Position numbers and translations under genes: made by a program
The notes under the pieces: generated by a model
What the model was told of the DNA's origin: nothing
The model's database searches: none
The model's input: only the letters and a program-made list of their open reading frames with translations
Shown here: piece by piece, positions 1-10,800 of the stretch
Position numbering within the stretch: the stretch's first letter is position 1
Layout: each line of letters starts with the position of its first letter
From: Saccoglossus kowalevskii
Taxonomy: Eukaryota; Hemichordata; Enteropneusta; Harrimaniidae
Length of the DNA: 28,044 bases
Assembly: GCF_000003605.2 (NCBI RefSeq)
Contig: NW_003124898.1
Span: 35,442 to 63,485 of the forward strand
Direction of reading: 5' to 3'

Positions 1-59
1 AAAATACACAATATATAGGGCAGTTGTGCATGTTTTAGTGACAAGAGTACATAATTGCT

Positions 60-203
60 GTGTTTACACGAGCACATTTTATCAGAGCCCCACGGATAAA
101 GCCAGCAAAAATTTGTGTATATGTGTACAGCTCGCGCCAAGTTTGGCCCTGTGTTGAGCTCTGACATGATTTGGCTCTGACACAGTTCTGACCGTGTAAA
201 CAC
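60..203. mobile_element. Short inverted-repeat (MITE-like) element in NSMAF intron 5
   Basis: GTGTTTACACG at 60-70 is mirrored by CGTGTAAACAC at 193-203. The arms extend imperfectly to about 30 bases, both ending at a CAGAGCC / GGCTCTG block. No clear target duplication is visible. The rest of bases 1-528 shows no exon. Confidence 0.45.
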
Positions 204-528
204 ATCAGGGTCCAATGATCAAATCCGAAATCCCACCAATGACTACTACGTGTATGTTAACACACTGTGCAAATTGTACTAGGATGAACGAAAGGTAGCA
301 CCCATGATTGCAAAAATAAGAGCAGTAATTAAGTGCACTGTTCCGTTCGGCTATGAACAAACTGAATTGAACTCTGGCAGATCTCAGCTCTCATTCGATC
401 CAACCGTGTAGATGCATTGGAGATAATCTCCTGTTAATTGATGGGTGGAGCAGTAGTTTGGATTGGATAGAATGCTGTCATGTAAACATAGCAATTGCAT
501 ATTGCATACAGACACATTTTATACTGAC

Positions 529-622
529 CTTCAGAAATTTATAAGAAGCAATAATATTAGTTTCTTTCATTTGAATAATTTGATTACTCTCTATCATTAC
601 TATGTTGCCTTGGTTACCAATC
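529..622 (-). CDS. NSMAF: NSMAF exon 5 (last in window)
   Basis: Acceptor ACATTCCTAG, donor GTCAGT. Encodes residues 90-121, with IVMIESNQIIQMKETNIIAS then YKFLK. It aligns with the vertebrate stretch that has IKEHNVVAPYK. Phase 2 in, phase 0 out. The next exon was not found in bases 1-528 and probably lies outside. Confidence 0.85.
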
Positions 623-3284
623 CTAGGAATGTAAAATATTTCACAAATTATACACCTGTAATATGATACCTGGTAGTATTTCTTGTTGTATCGGTACCTT
701 GAATCTACCTTGAACACTCTTTCATGATTGCGTGAATTTATTAACCTTTGGGTGCCAGATATTTTTCCCTTGCAAAATTCAGGACATATATTTTCATATT
801 TAGTAAAGTACTAAATTTTATCATAATTTCAGATCATAAAGTTTCAGATGCTTTTAGTTTTTGATCAAAAGTTCTCTCAATTTTTATTAACATTTCATGT
901 GGGCTGCATAAAATGATTTTGTTGATGGTGTCAAAAGTTGACAACAGTGCTCCATTGTCAAGTTTGTTATTATATTATTGTTATAGGCCTTAACAATAGT
1001 ATCAATTCAATTCTCATTGGAACATGAAAGGATAGGTGATATATTGGCAGGAAACAAAATTCACCAACATATTACTAAAAAAAAAAAAATTTTGCTCCAA
1101 CATTTTTACCTAAATTTTCTGTTTCTTATTTTTCGCCAAATGGTGAAGTTGACTTTTGTCATCTGTTATTCAACCTAACAAAATTTGTTCTTCATTTTTC
1201 AAAATTATACATCAATATCTATCACTGATGGGATATTACGTCAATTTGATTCAACATTAAAAATGAAAAAATACATAAGAGTGAGCAAAATGTTACACCA
1301 AAGTTTTGACGGGAAATAACAAGGTGCTCAAAATGTTAAACTGATGTAGCCATAAAATGTGAAAGAGGTCAGATGAGTTCAGGTCAATGTATTCAGACTA
1401 TAAAAATGTTTTCATTATCAACAATAATTCATTGCAAATTTTCAGTGATTTATTTTAAATTCCAAAGAAATTTCTTGCCTGACACACCTGGAGCTTTATT
1501 TAAATGCCAGAACAGAAATAAATATCGGTGGTCTAGTTATTGTTTACTTAACTTTTTCTTCCGAACAGTTACTCAAACTATAAATTTAAAAAAATATATA
1601 TAAGCTTTGCTTTTGAACAACAAACTTGCAACAGAGTATATTTAAACAATTATCAAAAAAATATTATGCAAATTTATATATAAATAGCTTATTAAAACAC
1701 AGTAATTTGTACTTTTCTCGTGAACAACACAACGATCCTAAATTTTATTTCAAAGGACAATTAATTAGTTTTGAAAATATCAATAAGAAAACAATCGTGA
1801 TATTAGACATGTGTGAAGGCATGAACAGCAGTGTTATACATTAACTCATCTTTGAGTCTGCCACATAGAGAATGAAATAATAGTCATTAGAATCAAAATG
1901 CTCATTAATCTCACATTTTTATATTGTTAGCCATCAATGAACAGAAAAAAATAACTAAAAATCATTGTACAATTTTTACAAAATTAAATTAAATTTATTG
2001 TGTGTGTAACTAACTTACTTTGACATTAACGATCCACTCCATTCTTCGATCCTTACTGTGTCCCGCATTGGAAACTGAAAATAAAGAAAACTTTCATTAC
2101 TGACAACAGGGTGGTCATATTTTTTATTTGTTTCCCATGACCTAAGCTTTAAACAAAGAGGACTAGTAGGGTGGTCAAAATTAAAATGTCAAGAAGAAAA
2201 TCACATTAGATCTGAGTACTGAATTCAGATTAAGGCTTCCTTGCAAGTATTCTAAATAGTATCATAAGATATAAAAACACACCCTCATAAAATATTTAGC
2301 AAAGAAAACAATTTTGTCTTTACCTTTATAATAGGATATGACATGTCTTGGGGATCAAAAAGAATCGATTTGGAGCATGTTTTCAATCTTCCTCGTACTT
2401 TTCTGCAATTTTGAAAAAAAAACATACACAGATTTCAAAGCGGTACAGAAATTTGTGACAGAATTTCGATGTAGTATATATCATTCTTTAAAGAAGTTGG
2501 CTAGCAGCATATATATCTTGGTTGATTTCCATGACATTTTTTCTGCCATGTGTTTTTTTTTTTTTTTAATTTCACTCTTTTTTTCACTAAACTTGGTTAA
2601 AAGTCTGAAAATTTAGATTTTTTTATATCATTGCACACATGGTCGGAACAAATTATTTAAGAAATTGAAATGACTATCCCGGTAACATTTTTGTTCTTTA
2701 TATAAAATTATTTTTGTTATTAAAGGGTGATATAAAACTGATAAATCTTTCATGAATTGTTTAAAAGGTTGGTGGTTTCATTTCATGTAAACAAACAATG
2801 TATTTTACACATGCTGTGTACGTCGCTATGAGTCCCATATCAAACAGGATGCGGCATGACGACCACCGGCCTTTGATGTACCATAATTGCACTATTAGTA
2901 GTATATGTGCTCACATAAATGACAAAGGAGTGTCTATGATCAAAATAAGTTACAAAAAATAACATCTTGAAATAAGTCATACCAGCTAGCATACAATAAA
3001 TGCCATTTACGAGTGCTTCTATCAGAGATGTGTTTCTAATAGAGAAAATACCGTATAGTACTCTCTACAATGAATATTCCAATGGTGTTATCTTCTTTGT
3101 TCCTCAAACTTGACAAAATCAGGGTATGTTTTAGAAACTTAAAGTTTGCAATTTTTGTACACAGAACGAAAAAGGAGATGAACTGCACTTTGTTATGATA
3201 TGCACTCAAAATAAATTATTACGCCAAAAAATCATACAAGATATTATATTTCCATAAGAAATACAAGATGACCTCCAGAAATAA

Positions 3285-3330
<46 letters not shown>

Positions 3331-3602
3331 GATTCTCCATACCTTTTAATAGCTTCAGCCTCAGGAAGTCCCTGAGGGTAATAAAACACACTGAAGTCTT
3401 CAAAATAGATTTCACCAGGCTCTAATAGTAACAACGAAAACCTGCAAAGAAAATGAAAGATTAGGTTATAAATTGGCTTCAATGTGTATAATTTGTCTCT
3501 GTCGATTTATTAGAAATATTATAACTAACCGTAGTTTTTATAAAGAGAAACTACTAACACTCTTTACCTTTCAGCCTGAGACAAGTTGTGAGTGAACGCC
3601 AT
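529..3602 (-). CDS. NSMAF: NSMAF (FAN), 5' part: coding exons 1-5, continues past the left edge
   Basis: Factor associated with neutral sphingomyelinase activation, a GRAM-BEACH-WD40 adaptor that binds the TNF receptor and couples it to neutral sphingomyelinase. Exons on the minus strand are 3602-3568, 3441-3343, 2402-2324, 2074-2019 and 622-529. All junctions are GT-AG and the phases agree, giving 121 N-terminal residues. Family hallmarks seen: an N-terminus starting MAF, then ERFSLLLL; a segment RGRLKTCSKSILFDP, close to the vertebrate RGSLKICSKSVIFEP; YPIIKFPMRD against QPIIKIPLRD; and KETNIIASYKFLK against KEHNVVAPYKIER. This is the N-terminal GRAM/PH-like region. The BEACH and WD40 parts must lie beyond base 1. 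The start ATG sits in a short first exon 11 codons long, as expected for this gene. Recognition is confident. Exon 5 is the most divergent. Confidence 0.93.
623..2018 (-). other. NSMAF intron 4
   Basis: A 1.4-kb intron between exons 4 and 5. It is AT-rich, with an A-run at 1077-1089, and no conserved coding motif was seen on either strand. The open frames at 1373-1603 and 1626-1844 (plus) look like chance frames in AT-rich DNA. Confidence 0.8.
2019..2074 (-). CDS. NSMAF: NSMAF exon 4
   Basis: A 56-nt micro-exon: acceptor TATTTTCAG, donor GTAAGT. Encodes FPMRDTVRIEEWSGSLMS plus two bases (AA). FPMRD corresponds to the vertebrate IPLRD. Confidence 0.9.
2324..2402 (-). CDS. NSMAF: NSMAF exon 3
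   Basis: Acceptor TTGCAG, donor GTAAAG. Encodes residues 45-71, including KVRGRLKTCSKSILFDP and YPIIK. This is the best-conserved FAN segment in the window. The 79-nt exon is too short to appear in long-ORF scans and was found by motif. Confidence 0.93.
3286..3329. repeat. (ATT)n microsatellite beside the NSMAF exon 2 donor
   Basis: About 14-15 uninterrupted ATT units. On the transcribed strand the run starts 13 bases downstream of the exon 2 splice donor. It explains the long isoleucine run in a naive translation of this strand. Confidence 0.97.
3343..3441 (-). CDS. NSMAF: NSMAF exon 2
   Basis: Acceptor TTTGCAG at 3448-3442, donor GTATGG at 3342-3337. Encodes residues 12-44, RFSLLLLEPGEIYFEDF and onward. 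Phase 2 on both sides. An (ATT)n microsatellite lies 13 bases inside the downstream intron. Confidence 0.92.
3568..3602 (-). CDS. NSMAF: NSMAF exon 1 (start codon)
   Basis: Encodes MAFTHNLSQAE plus two bases of the next codon (AG), then donor GTAAAG. The ATG at 3602-3600 follows a run of A's on the coding strand. The codon completed by exon 2 gives ERFSLLLL, the conserved FAN N-terminal motif, which fixes both the start and the splice. Confidence 0.9.
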
Positions 3603-3800
3603 TTTTGATTTGTGCGGACGACAACATTGTGTCAACATAGGTGGCGCTATTCAGCACAGTCGGTTGGTTTGCGGCGATCTGCGTGTCAATGGGACAAGTG
3701 TGGGTCAAGAGTCAAAGGTGAAAGAAGAGCGCCCTCTTCGAAATTGCGTTAGTTTGGGGTTATTTTCTTAACCGCCCTCAGCGTTGAAATTGGGGCGGGG
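3603..3800 (-). promoter_or_regulatory. Putative NSMAF promoter / 5'UTR
   Basis: The segment just upstream of the NSMAF ATG is richer in G+C and CpG than its surroundings. It has two CTCF-like cores, AGGTGGCGC near 3639 and AGAGGGCGC (minus strand) near 3725-3733. No TATA box stands out. Transcription start not determined. Confidence 0.4.
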
Positions 3801-5780
3801 ACCAGACTAGTTTTGGGTGTGAGGGTTTGTTTTTTGAAATTACATTTTTCCCATACCCTTTTTCACCATTACCTACTAGTATATATTGACATACCCCCTC
3901 ATAATCCTAATTAAATATGACATACCCCACACCAGCAAAAAATGTTTGCCATTTCCATTAGAATTTAACTGTATTTGCCACAAACTCAATGCTGCTTTCG
4001 CATATATTTTTTTGTATTTAAACAATATGTTTATTTCGTTTCAATAATATAGACGTACAACACTAAATATTTCATTACATACTGGTATATGGAAAGAAAA
4101 ATTAGGAGAAAAAACGTAAATAAATACAAATTTGTTGGTATAACAACTACATTTGCTTTTGTATATTTCAACATGCACTATTACTAATTATTAAAACTTG
4201 TGACAGAGACATGAATTCTATGAATCATGGCTACTTGGTGACAGGAACAAAGCCGAGAGAGACAAGACTGGTGACAGAGACTGGGATACTGGGACAGACA
4301 ATATTGACAATAGCACAAGTTGTGACAGATATATCCATGACAAACATGCCGACAAAACTGGCGACTGACATCAGTGACAGTGATAAGAGTGGCAAGACTG
4401 CTGACAGAAAAATGGATGGTTTAAAATTGTAACGAACAGTGACATGTATTTTGTCTGAAAACTGTTTGCTTTAATGTATTCAAAGTTTCTTTTCTGAAAA
4501 GAGTACTGACACAATGCGTGTGATTCAAAATTTATGAAATCCTTTTTAACAAAATTATGAATCAATATATCGATTTTCAAATCTACCCCATTCCATATTA
4601 AAATTAAAACACATTGGAATGTGCAAATCTTCAACTATTAACCCAATGCTCAGTTATATATTAATTTAATGTAATTATTGCAAACCATTTTATCCCAATT
4701 TTCAGGTATCAGCTAATAATTATGATTAGGTAGATCCTGCTTTGGCCTTTGGTGACATTGACCACAGTTCATTTTAGGAAAATTTTTATTAAAATTTTGC
4801 GAAAATCTAAAAAATATTGCCATTCAACCGTTTTCTGAGAGTCTTATGACGACTCTCCGTCGTGACACTAGGTGGCGCCGTACGCAACATCATGAGAGGG
4901 ACTACAGTCCACTATACACGCATCTGCGGTCCGGACTGCGGGCATAATGCGCCGCGCTAAACCACGGAACGTCAAGTTGAAAGCACTAATTGTAGAGCAA
5001 CTGAAAATGTATTAATAAAATATTTACAAATAAATATATACAAGGATTCATAAATTTTTAATTTATTTCAACTTTGCATTGCGGGTATTGTGTTGTCGGC
5101 AAAATTTCCTTTAAGTTTGAACATATTCGGTAATTTAAATACATGATGTCATAATTTTACATCATGTGATATATTCTTTATGAGGTTACAGTGATAAACG
5201 GCTTCCACGACTCACCGATAGTTTTTCCACATATTGCAGTAAAAAAAGATTGATTGTAATTTTGAGTTTTAAGTAGTTCCAATAGTACGAAAAAAAACAT
5301 CGAATCGTGCAATGATATCCATTTGTCTTGTAATTGTTGTGTGACGTAGCCCAATCTCCCAGGCTGAGTTCTAGATCTAACCGCAAGGAACTCTGGGAGG
5401 GAGAATGGTAGCACCCATTCCTCTAGCACGCCGACCACACATCACGATCACGTAGTGTACGAGATTTGTGTTATGCAAGGTTGTTAGCATTCTCATCCAG
5501 ATGTATGTAATGCCGGGATGTAATGTTTACTACATTTGGACTCTCTTGGGATCACGTGACATCTAAATTACCGACATTTATTTATACTAGAAATTATTTG
5601 CATAATTTCGGATTGTCTTTACAGGAAATTCCACGATAAGTTATTATTTTGTTCCTCGGAGGCAGTTCCATGCAAACCTATATTTTTTAGAAAGCCAGAT
5701 ATGAAAAACAGACATGCATTCTCATAATATGTCAGTGATCGGGGTTCTAGAATACCTTAAACAGGGAACGTATGTATAAT

Positions 5781-5806
5781 CACGGTTACTTCTTCTAGTA
5801 ACCGTG
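5781..5806. repeat. Palindrome CACGGTTACT / AGTAACCGTG, copy 1
   Basis: Perfect 10-bp inverted arms with a 6-bp spacer (TCTTCT). The same two arms recur at 21142-21169 around a different spacer, with no similarity outside the arms. Confidence 0.85.
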
Positions 5807-5811
5807 GTAAC
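5798..5811. promoter_or_regulatory. Perfect X-box (RFX-type) motif
   Basis: GTAACCGTGGTAAC matches the RFX consensus GTNRCC-N(0-3)-RGYAAC in full, with a 2-bp spacer. It overlaps the palindrome. It is about 2 kb from both flanking gene starts (NSMAF 3602, plus-strand gene 7766), so no target is evident. Function is inferred from the motif only. Confidence 0.4.
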
Positions 5812-6159
5812 CGTGCCTCCAGATAGTGGATGTGACGCGATAAATCCATGGATTGTCGACCTTTGCGGGAGTATACATCTTTGTCTCTGCTGTCGCAAGT
5901 TACTACAATAACAAACGGTCGTAATTATTAATACCAATTAACACCACGATATGTGCATGCCAGTGCCTGACCAAAGCAAATTAAAGTGAAGTTCAAATTC
6001 AAAGTTTCTCACATGACTACCATCATTGCATGCACCATATTTTTAAAAATACACTTATAAAACCGCTCCCGAAAGTTCAGGTATCACGCTAGTAATTTAA
6101 TAATTTTTACATTATCTCATACGCATGCGTGAAGTCAGGCATGACGTGTTTTTCTTCAG

Positions 6160-6300
6160 TTAAAGCGGGAAGTCATGCGTCATGCGCATGCGTCAGATAG
6201 CCATAGCATGTCATTGTTTACAAACAAGCGTCTACCCATGAGCCTTTGCGTTTTTAGAGTGCGCTGTTATCGTCGCTTGGGACCCAATTCCCGCGCTTTT
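6160..6300 (+). mobile_element. AGCGGG-type MITE, copy A
   Basis: Starts TTAA-AGCGGG and carries the family's internal blocks GCGCATGCGTCAGAT, GTTTACAAACAAGCGTC and TACCCATGAGCCTTTGCG. The 3' end is shortened: the block between the CAATTCCC region and the CCCGCT terminus seen in copies B and C is missing. Non-coding. Confidence 0.85.
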
Positions 6301-6891
6301 CACATTCTTGTGACGCGCGACACCCCATAACAACGAGATGTTTTTATAATTCAAAATGACGTAATTTACACGACGCATGATCCATCGTTTTGCATTAGCT
6401 AGTCATGATAGATATATCGGGTTGCGTCCCATGACAAGGCGGGAAATGTTGTTATGCGAAACTTCTGTTTTATTTGAATGTGTAGGAATGACTTTCTATA
6501 TCGAGTACTCCTACGTGGTATGTTTGTTTATCGATGCGAGCAACTGCATTCTACGCGTATATAGAGTAAGATAGAGAATATGCAAGTGGCAAATGCCAAA
6601 TGGGTACGGCATCGGGTAAAACGATTCTAGGGTTCTACTTGAGGCTTATTTAAAATGCCAACCGCTTTTGGGGACGGTGCGACTTTCCTAGAACTCAGGC
6701 TAAAGGGTGCATTTTTCAGATGTCATATTATTATTTTAAAATATGCCCTGCCGGATCGGACCGATACAACCACGCCCTCTCGTGGAGTTCAGTTCAATTG
6801 ACTTTTCGGACAGGTGCCTTGAATTCACAGTTTTGCTCATCATCGTTCTAAAAGCATTACGAGACGACGATTTAGAGACTCCCCGGTAGTC

Positions 6892-7035
6892 ATGGCGTAC
6901 TCGATTACCGCGGTCGGTTTGATCTACACGGGGTGTGCTAATTGGCTAACCTGGGGGTCCAATCGCATCTTTGTTTGGTCGCCCCCATCGATGCGAAGCA
7001 TTGCAACACAACGTTCTAACAGTCGAGCTATGTAA
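6892..7035 (+). other. Small open frame with good start context (47 aa), doubtful
   Basis: ATG in the context GTCATGG opens a 47-codon frame in a local G+C-rich patch. It begins MAYSITAVGLIYTGCANWLT, mildly like a signal sequence, and ends at TAA. No homology is recognised and there is no second exon. It could equally be promoter DNA of the downstream gene. Confidence 0.12.
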
Positions 7036-7765
7036 ACTCACCATGTGCAACTTGAACAAATACAGGATGAACTATTTTGTGATATTCTAGAAATTGTGCA
7101 CGATTTCAGTTACTATTTACATTAGAAGTGTTTATTTTATAAAGCGCATTACTTGTGTATATTCGTACGATAAACTTCGTGTAGTGTTACAACGAACGTC
7201 ACACGAAGTATGTAGAAAGTTATCTCATATTTTGTCTACATGTTAATGCAGGTTCCTATTATTTGATAATTGAAGCATCACTTATTGGACGAGGTATTCA
7301 GATTTTAGAACAAATGTGTCACTTCACGTATAGGATCGAAATGTTTAGTATAGATATAAAACAATATTACATAGTTTATAGTTCTAAGAACTTTGAAAAA
7401 AATGAAACACACCTCGATCCATATGCATATGTGTTTGCATAATTATAGAAACCTCAAGATCAATGCATATGGTAAAAACTATATAATTATTTTTTTCTAT
7501 CACGTGAAAACAATCGCCGATCGAGCTGACATCCGCAGTGCGCATGTAATTCCAATCGCGAATCAGGTCATCTAACTGACAACTACCCCGGCAATTGCCA
7601 ACGGCCCACTGCACCACGCACCACCACCTCTAACGTGACGGGTTGTCGAAATTTGCATACGTAATAATAATGTTAATTACGAATAACAACCATGAGTGAC
7701 ATCTCAACAAAGACTCCAAGGACGAATAAGACGACTGAGTGAAGTGAAGAATTATTTTTTCTAGA

Positions 7766-7850
7766 ATGGTGGTAGACTCTAAGATGGTATATACATGTAA
7801 CACGTTGCGAATCGTGGCAGCGCTCCTGGTTGCGCAGTTTGTGCAGAACG
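7766..7850 (+). CDS. GPI-type gene, exon 1 (signal peptide)
   Basis: ATG at 7766 has A at -3 and G at +4. A second in-frame ATG at 7784 has an equally good context and would keep the signal peptide intact. Ends AACG with donor GTGAGT (phase 1), a frequent position for an intron after a secretion signal. Confidence 0.5.
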
Positions 7851-10800
7851 GTGAGTATTTTTCAACTTCCTCACTATATAAAAACAAACACAAAATTATA
7901 TCATAATATAATATGAGTTTGGACGTATTTGATAGGCGATCAAGTTAAATGTGAGATCACACGCTACATTAATTTCACATAGCCTTGTTGTGGTGATTAA
8001 CTCAGTTCAGTGAACGCACAGTACAGATAGTGTATAACTCAATTACAGAGACAAACTTGTCATCGTAGAACATACAACATAACATACGGTACACGTGTTT
8101 CCAATCATCGACACCACCTCATTACGACGTAAAACAGGGAGAGTGACCAATTAATATGGGTGTAAATCTCGGCCTTTTCAGCGTAATGCTACTGTTAATA
8201 TATAGGGAGCTCCGATCGATGGGTGACCACCGAGCTATATAATGAATGTCGTATACAACCCGTATAGAATGACATCAACGGAATGATGATTGCATTTTCA
8301 ACAGAGAAAACATGTCGTCATTGAATATCTGTATTTTGGGTGAGATTACCCCCACTACCCGAGGCAGGCCGGGGTTGAGATTGGTGTTTGGGGCTTGGTG
8401 GTTGGTGATGATGCTGGTAATTCCTTACCGCTGCGTTATCACACTGAATTATTCGCAACTTGTTCTATGGATCACAATTCTTATATTTTCCGCAAAGTGT
8501 AAGTCAAGACTGCGAATCAAAGACACGCGAGTCAAACAAACTACTAGTATGTGTACTATAACACACTGAGCCAGGAATGACAATACTCAAATAGGTTGCA
8601 AACATTCTTAAAATCGTAAAGGAATACAACATTTTAAGTTCGATAGATTATTCTTTTCAACTGTTTGATGAAGAAACCACTTTCACTATTGATGCGTCTA
8701 CTTCCATCAAACACTGTGAGTGTCGAGGGGTGGGACAAAGTTTACCAAAATATATGTAAGTTTGTCTCTGAGCTCAATTTGATAGAAAAAAACGTGGATG
8801 AGCCACGAGAGCTAACAAGTTTTGTGATGTACGTTTTATGTTGACCTCGGCACAGTTTAATAGTTCATTGTAATGTAATACTTCAGTCAGCTCTCACTCG
8901 AATTCATAATTATAAACTTAACCAGAACCTCGGTATATTTAGTAGTCAGTGACGTCAGATATATTAGAGGGCGGCGCTGGAAACTAAATTCAAAGGTGAA
9001 CAGGATCACCATTATAGCGTTCGTAAACTTAATGGTCGCTCATTAGCTACCGTTGTTTGTATTAATACGACATACGATGAGAGCAAAACGGCCCACAATG
9101 AGCTTCGTTAAGTTTTCTGGCAATTTTCACAACTTTAGCAACGGTTGATATAAACGACCTTCTCTAATCGGTCAAGAAGCCCGTCCGTAAATTACTTAGT
9201 AATTAAATGGGACGTTCAATAGAGTTAATTATAAACGTATAGTAAAAGGTCATATTTCAATTTACGGCGCCGGCCCGTGACGTAACTTCATTCCAAGCGA
9301 CAAGTGGGGCTATATATCAGAAGGTGATTGCAAATATATGTAATAGGTCGGTCTGAAAATAGATGCTTAATTTGAACTGCGGCACGTTCTTCATCACGGT
9401 GACGTCGCCTGCTGGATACCGATTAACCGACGTCGGTTGTTGTCTTTTTTAATTATTGGCATACAGCCGATGGCAACATAGCGTGTTTTGTTGCGTTGTA
9501 CGCGCGCGTGCGAGGACGCGTGTAATGTACATGTTATCAATACTATGTATTTAAGTATTGTTATTTATCGCCAAAGCAGTTCGTTTTAACGAACCGCGGT
9601 TCATATGAATTAGCACAGTTGCCACAGGCAAACAATGCAGCATCCTTGGTGTGCGCGTGCATCAGAAGTCAGTACGTATACACAACGACCACATAGCACC
9701 GTTTGCGTGCGCGTGCAAGCAAGTTTCCTGCAGTGTGCACGTACACGGAACGATCACGATATTCTGCCCTCGGTTTTATATCGCGTACATGTGTATCCCG
9801 TTGACGAATTAAGGTAGAAACCTGCCTATAAATTCGGGAAAGTCATAAATCACGTGACAATATTCATTTTCGCAAAATACGGAAGTAAAATTTATTGCAA
9901 CATAAATAAATTCCGGCTATTTTCGTGAGTATGTTCCTACATTATGACATATAGGTAGAGAGTCCTCTCATTCGGCTTCTAGATCCCAAACGCGACCTAC
10001 ATCATCGAAGAAGTCACACCACGTACGCCATACAGTATAGCATGGTGTGCTATGTCAGCTACAGTATATACATGCATATGGTATGAACAGTTAGTTTTTT
10101 TTTATTAAAATCCTGTCGCTGTGAGTGTCCATGGGTAATAATCGAACCTAGGATGCACGGCGGCCTCGTGAAAAGCAAACTTTGAATTCAATAAATTGTT
10201 GGCAAGCTATAGTGTCTGCAGCTACGACGTGATATCGTTCGACCTATGTTTTACAGCCCTATATATAGGAATAGTCTAAAGAGTGTGTCGACCGTTCAAC
10301 CAATGATGATAGCGCTGACATTCCAAGATTAAGCGGCATCTTTCGAATATTGTCAATTTAAGATATTCACAGCCAATGTATTAATGTATTAATATTTTAA
10401 TTTACCCAAAATTTAATAAGTTAGTATATGTAGATAGACTACGCCATTACAGCATATTTTAAAGAATATTTTAGAGGGATGTTTTTACATATTTATGTTT
10501 AGGTAGGGTAATTTTTTTTGCTAATAGGGACATATGTCAGGGACTCATTAAGAGACGCCATTATTGATAAAACGGGGACTATCAGTTGTTCTTGGCATTG
10601 CATTACATCGTATTACATAGTAATACATTACACCACTAGATCGCATATTACATTACATTACATTACGTTACATTACGTTACATTACATTACATTACACTA
10701 CATTATATTGCATTACATTACATTGCATTACTGATTCCCAGTTGTTATTCGGAAATGTGTATGCACGTGACAGGCATCAAATAATTTCGCATTTATGCAA

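Larger units (their letters stand above)
3801..7765. other. Intergenic DNA between NSMAF and the plus-strand gene
   Basis: Holds a degenerate GACAGA/GACTG-rich patch at 4198-4440, a small G+C-rich patch at 4850-4980 with a CTCF-like AGGTGGCGC near 4870, the palindrome and X-box at 5781-5811, MITE copy A at 6160-6300, and a 47-codon frame at 6892-7035. No exon with family resemblance was found. Several open frames of 60-90 codons here have no splice context or recognisable motif. Confidence 0.6.

Noticed and set aside
4211-4432. 73-codon plus frame rich in Thr and Asp
   Set aside because: Translation of a degenerate GACAGA/GACTG repeat patch.
5178-5438. 86-codon minus-strand frame
   Set aside because: No splice context, motif or similarity to a known family; likely chance.
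8288-8569. 85-codon plus frame after acceptor TTTTCAACAG
   Set aside because: Joining from exon 1 at phase 1 meets a stop after six codons, and the hydrophobic frame has no recognisable features.
10518-10784. 88-codon frame with repeated LHYIT
   Set aside because: Translation of the CATTA microsatellite.
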